NCBI RefSeq assembly: GCF_003390935.1
Contig: NZ_QNQZ01000009.1
Location: 62,001-126,000, forward strand
Direction: 5' to 3'
Length of the DNA: 64,000 nt
DNA from: Lewinella sp. IMCC34191
Lineage (GTDB): Bacteria; Bacteroidota; Bacteroidia; Chitinophagales; Saprospiraceae
The position numbers and the translations under genes were made by a program. The notes below the pieces were generated by a model. That model made no database searches, was not told the DNA's origin, and saw only the letters and a program-made list of their open reading frames with translations. This document shows positions 61,311 to 64,000 of this stretch, one piece after another. Each line of letters starts with the position of its first letter. Within the stretch, counting starts at the first letter, position 1.

Positions 61311-62834
61311 CTATTTACCGGTTCCGTAGAGAGATTGTCCAGCAGCTTCGTACTTATCCCCCTCGTTCCAAAACGGAACAACGTCGCGGTTGGCGATAAG
61401 CCGCGCCGCGAGCGTAAAAATTTGGCAATACTCCTTCAGGTACTGCATGTTGATGGTCTCCGGATTATCGGTAACCTGGTGGTAGTACTTCAGTATCTCG
61501 TCGTCGAAGTCATCGAAACCCGGCGTGAAGGATAGGGCCGGCACGCCCATTGCCGCGAAGCTGACATTGTCCGACCGGTCAAACAGTCCCTGTTCGGGAG
61601 CAGGATCCATAATAACCCGCTTACCGAAGGCCGCCGCCGCTTTCTCCACCTGTTCGTCTATCCCGGTTCGGTTAGATCCGATCAGGGAGATCGCCGTTGT
61701 GTCGTTATAGCCTCCACCGTCGGTGTTAAAGTTAAAAACCGTCTGCTCGAGGGGAATCAGCGGGTTATCCGCATAGTACTTGCTGCCCAGTAGTCCCATC
61801 TCCTCCCCGGTCACGGCGAGTACGATGACGGAGCGCCGTGGCGGTTTCTCGGCAAAAGCGCGCGCGGCGGCCAGCAGGCTGATGGTTCCGATGGCATTAT
61901 CGCGGGCCCCATTGAAGATGCTGTCGGCATCGGAGAAGTAACCGCCTCCCTGCTTGCCTACGCCCACGTGGTCAAAGTGAGCGGTCATCAGCAGATATTC
62001 GTCCTGCAGGGCAGGATCGCTGCCCCGCAGAACACCACCGACGTTCCGACTATCCATACGGTCAATGCGCATGCCCGTACTGGCAACCGAACCTTCCGTG
62101 TCTCCTTCCGCGGTTTGCAGACGCTTCACCGCGTCGTCACTGAATTTGATGAAGCCATAAGGAATCGTAGCGCTCTCTCCCGCGCTGATACTTAAGCGTT
62201 CACCACCCAGGTAATTACGGAAGGCATTCCAGGGGAAAGGAAGGCTGTATATCTCGAAGAGCGCGACCGCTCCGGCGGCGGCAGCCATTTCCGCTTTTTC
62301 CTGTATACCACGGAATACGGCTTGCTGTCCCGGATCACCGGGCAGACCGGCCCGCGTAACGACGATCTTCCCCTCCACGTCCAAATTGGCGTAGTCGTCG
62401 TGATCGGTTTCGGGATCCACCCAACCGTAGTTGGCAAAAACAACGGAGGCGTCGGCGGAAGCCTCCGGTCCCCGCACCATAAGTAGGTCGCCACTGAGAT
62501 CGAATTCACTTCCCCCGATCGTGACGTGCGCGGACTCAGGTGGCTGTACCCGACGCAGCGGAACCGTCTGAAAAAAGCTGCTATCCGCGGAATTGATAGG
62601 CTTGTAACCGAAGCCACGCAATTGCGCCGCGATGTACTCGGCGGCAATTTCATTACCCACGGCCCCCGTACGGCGACCGGCAAGAAAATCGGAGGCCAGA
62701 AAGTGCATCTCCCCGGCCAGGTCCAGCCGGTCAAAAGAAAACTCAGGGAGGCTTCGATCGATCTCTTCCTGCGCCCGGAGGGTTTGCGCCGATAGAAAGA
62801 AGAGAAGGATTAGAGTGACGGGGATACGTAGCAT
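61311..62834 (-). CDS. M28-family aminopeptidase, exported
   Basis: 507 residues with a signal peptide (MLRIPVTLILLFFLSAQTLR, cleavage near AQ). A protease-associated (PA)-type insertion lies at about residues 120-230. Zinc-peptidase features follow: TAHFDHVGVG (His, Asp), DNAIGTISLLAAARAF, catalytic Glu in GEEMGLLGSKYY, and FNTDGGG with SDNVSFAAMGVPALSF. It would cut N-terminal residues from peptides in the periplasm or outside the cell. It lies 13 nt after ald and 6 nt before the desaturase-like gene on the same strand, so all three may share one transcript. Confidence 0.9.
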   Translation of the reverse strand: MLRIPVTLILLFFLSAQTLRAQEEIDRSLPEFSFDRLDLAGEMHFLASDFLAGRRTGAVGNEIAAEYIAAQLRGFGYKPINSADSSFFQTVPLRRVQPPESAHVTIGGSEFDLSGDLLMVRGPEASADASVVFANYGWVDPETDHDDYANLDVEGKIVVTRAGLPGDPGQQAVFRGIQEKAEMAAAAGAVALFEIYSLPFPWNAFRNYLGGERLSISAGESATIPYGFIKFSDDAVKRLQTAEGDTEGSVASTGMRIDRMDSRNVGGVLRGSDPALQDEYLLMTAHFDHVGVGKQGGGYFSDADSIFNGARDNAIGTISLLAAARAFAEKPPRRSVIVLAVTGEEMGLLGSKYYADNPLIPLEQTVFNFNTDGGGYNDTTAISLIGSNRTGIDEQVEKAAAAFGKRVIMDPAPEQGLFDRSDNVSFAAMGVPALSFTPGFDDFDDEILKYYHQVTDNPETINMQYLKEYCQIFTLAARLIANRDVVPFWNEGDKYEAAGQSLYGTGK

Positions 62835-62847
62835 GGCGTAAAGATAA

Positions 62848-63945
62848 CTACGATGCTACCGGCATTCCGAATGCTTCGGCAACTTCCGGTAGCACGATCT
62901 CTCCGCGTACAATATTGAGTCCAGCGCGTAGGCCTTCGTTCTCGGCGGTGGCGCGTTCCCAACCTTTATCGGCGATCTGCAACAGGTACGGGAAGGTGGC
63001 GTTGGTCAGCGCAAGGGTACTGGTGAAAGGTACGGCACCCGGCATATTGGCCACACAGTAGTGAATGACGCCATCGACCACGTAAGTGGGGTCCTCGTGG
63101 GTAGTGGGATGGCAGGTCTCGATGCACCCGCCCTGGTCAACCGCAACGTCGATGACGACGGTACCGTCACGCATCTCGCCGAGCATCTGGCGGGTGATCA
63201 AATGGGGAGCCTTCGCTCCCGGGATAAGGACCGCGCCAATAATTAAGTCCGTCCGGGGCAATTCCCGCCGGATATTGTATTCATTCGAAAATACCATGGT
63301 CACATTCGCGGGCAGTGTATCCGCGAGATGGCGAAGCCGGTCTAGATTGATGTCCATGATGGTAACGTTAGCCCGCAAACCGGCTGCCATCTTGGCCGCC
63401 TCCGTTCCTACAATGCCGGCTCCGAGAATAAGCACGCGTGCGGGGGGAACACCCGCTACACCACCGAGTAGAATGCCCCGTCCGCCGGCCGGCTTCTCCA
63501 GATACTTAGCGCCTTCCTGGACGGCCATGCGTCCGGCAACCTCACTCATCGGCACGAGCAGCGGCAGCGAGTTTTTCGGTCCGGTTACGGTTTCGTAGGC
63601 CAGGCAGATGGCTTTGCTGTTGACCATGGCTTCGGTCAGCGGGCGCGAGCTGGCAAAGTGGAAGTAGGTGAAGAGCAACTGTCCTTCACGTACCAGTTTG
63701 TACTCGTATTCGATGGGTTCCTTAACCTTCACGATGGTTTCGGCACGCGCGTAAACGCCCTCGATATCGGGGACGATGGTAGCACCCGATTCGATGTATT
63801 CCTCATCAGTGTAGCCGCTGTTGGCTCCGGCGCCTTGCTGGATCAGCACTTCGTGGCCCCGGCGTACCAGGTCAAGGGTACCACCGGGTGTGAGGGCTAC
63901 CCGGTTTTCGTTATTCTTAATTTCTTTCGGACATCCGATAATCAT
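62848..63945 (-). CDS. ald: Alanine dehydrogenase
   Basis: About 365 residues from the ATG at 63945. An in-frame Met ten residues earlier is less likely because MIIGCPKEIKNNENRVALTP is the family's standard start. NAD-dependent oxidative deamination of L-alanine to pyruvate and ammonia. Seen: KVKEPIEYEYKLVREGQLLFTYFHFASSR with the conserved Lys and His, the Rossmann motif ILGAGIVGTEAAKMAAGLRA, and DVAVDQGGCIETCHPTTHEDP. It heads a run of minus-strand genes (ald, M28, desaturase-like) with small gaps. Together with the dehydrogenase at 34-36 kb it suggests active amino-acid catabolism. Confidence 0.95.
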   Translation of the reverse strand: MIIGCPKEIKNNENRVALTPGGTLDLVRRGHEVLIQQGAGANSGYTDEEYIESGATIVPDIEGVYARAETIVKVKEPIEYEYKLVREGQLLFTYFHFASSRPLTEAMVNSKAICLAYETVTGPKNSLPLLVPMSEVAGRMAVQEGAKYLEKPAGGRGILLGGVAGVPPARVLILGAGIVGTEAAKMAAGLRANVTIMDINLDRLRHLADTLPANVTMVFSNEYNIRRELPRTDLIIGAVLIPGAKAPHLITRQMLGEMRDGTVVIDVAVDQGGCIETCHPTTHEDPTYVVDGVIHYCVANMPGAVPFTSTLALTNATFPYLLQIADKGWERATAENEGLRAGLNIVRGEIVLPEVAEAFGMPVAS

Positions 63946-64000
63946 GGTGGTGGTTTTAAAGGCTTGGTTAGGCAATGGTTATTCGGCGACCAGGGCAAGT

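Noticed and set aside
1-64000. tRNA, rRNA, CRISPR array, insertion sequence or prophage
   Set aside because: No TPsiC-type tRNA signature outside coding sequence, no regularly spaced direct repeats, and no transposase, integrase or phage protein was seen.

Overview
The window looks like a moderately GC-rich chromosome segment from a Bacteroidota bacterium, most likely near Lewinella/Saprospiria. That placement is inferred from gene content and was not tested by phylogeny. Supporting signs are a type IX secretion (T9SS) C-terminal sorting domain, GldC, an Oar-like TonB-dependent receptor with a carboxypeptidase-regulatory N-terminus, the Bacteroidota-type GlmU-like protein, several CcmD-like mini membrane proteins, and -7 promoter elements of the form TAnnTTTG. 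No rRNA, tRNA, CRISPR array, insertion sequence or phage gene was recognised.

Layout. 1-3.1 kb: the 5' end of an exported protein, a T9SS-sorted surface protein, a HAD phosphatase and a small membrane protein. 3.1-8.4 kb: serC, a TPR lipoprotein, an M23 peptidase and a BioD-like/DRTGG protein. 8.4-16.4 kb: a MuiA-type protein, a two-subunit sodium/solute symporter, a cyclase-family enzyme, a glucosaminidase, a ViaA-like VWA protein and two mini membrane proteins. 16.5-19.6 kb: an operon hldD-fbp-acyltransferase-like membrane protein. 19.7-26.3 kb: gldC, xylA plus a membrane protein, glmM-kdsA, an MFS transporter and a Rossmann-fold protein. 26.3-29.6 kb: nth-pgpH-like operon and a PEBP protein. 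29.7-32.9 kb: a TonB-dependent receptor broken by a nonsense codon and a frameshift. 32.9-36.6 kb: an N-carbamoylputrescine amidase-like enzyme, an Lrp regulator, glutamate-type dehydrogenase with an overlapping CcmD-like gene, and an orphan gene. 36.6-44.8 kb: purB, two glycosyltransferase-type genes, PBP1A and lepA. 45.3-52.2 kb: a giant TamB protein and a composite glycosyltransferase. 52.2-58.4 kb: a CPBP protease, the operon lipoprotein-purD-GlmU-like, ung and a Gfo/Idh/MocA oxidoreductase. 58.5-64 kb: pxpA, a helical protein, sterol desaturase-like protein, M28 peptidase and alanine dehydrogenase.

Most genes are core metabolism and envelope biogenesis: heptose and KDO for LPS (hldD, kdsA), amino sugars and peptidoglycan (glmM, GlmU-like, PBP1A, M23, glucosaminidase), outer-membrane assembly (TamB), purines (purB, purD), and amino-acid nitrogen (gdh, ald, aguB-like, pxpA). 

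The most unusual non-coding signal is a dispersed 19-nt sequence, GCGGCGGAGCGCAGGTAGA. It has four exact copies and three near copies, mostly in divergent intergenic regions but also inside two coding regions. Other leads are a promoter -7 element enclosed in a near-perfect inverted repeat upstream of the Lrp gene, the doubly broken receptor, a glycosyltransferase fused to a sugar-transferase-like tail lacking a recognisable catalytic dyad, and two enzymes with altered metal-ligand motifs (M23 with HxC, Nth with three cluster cysteines).
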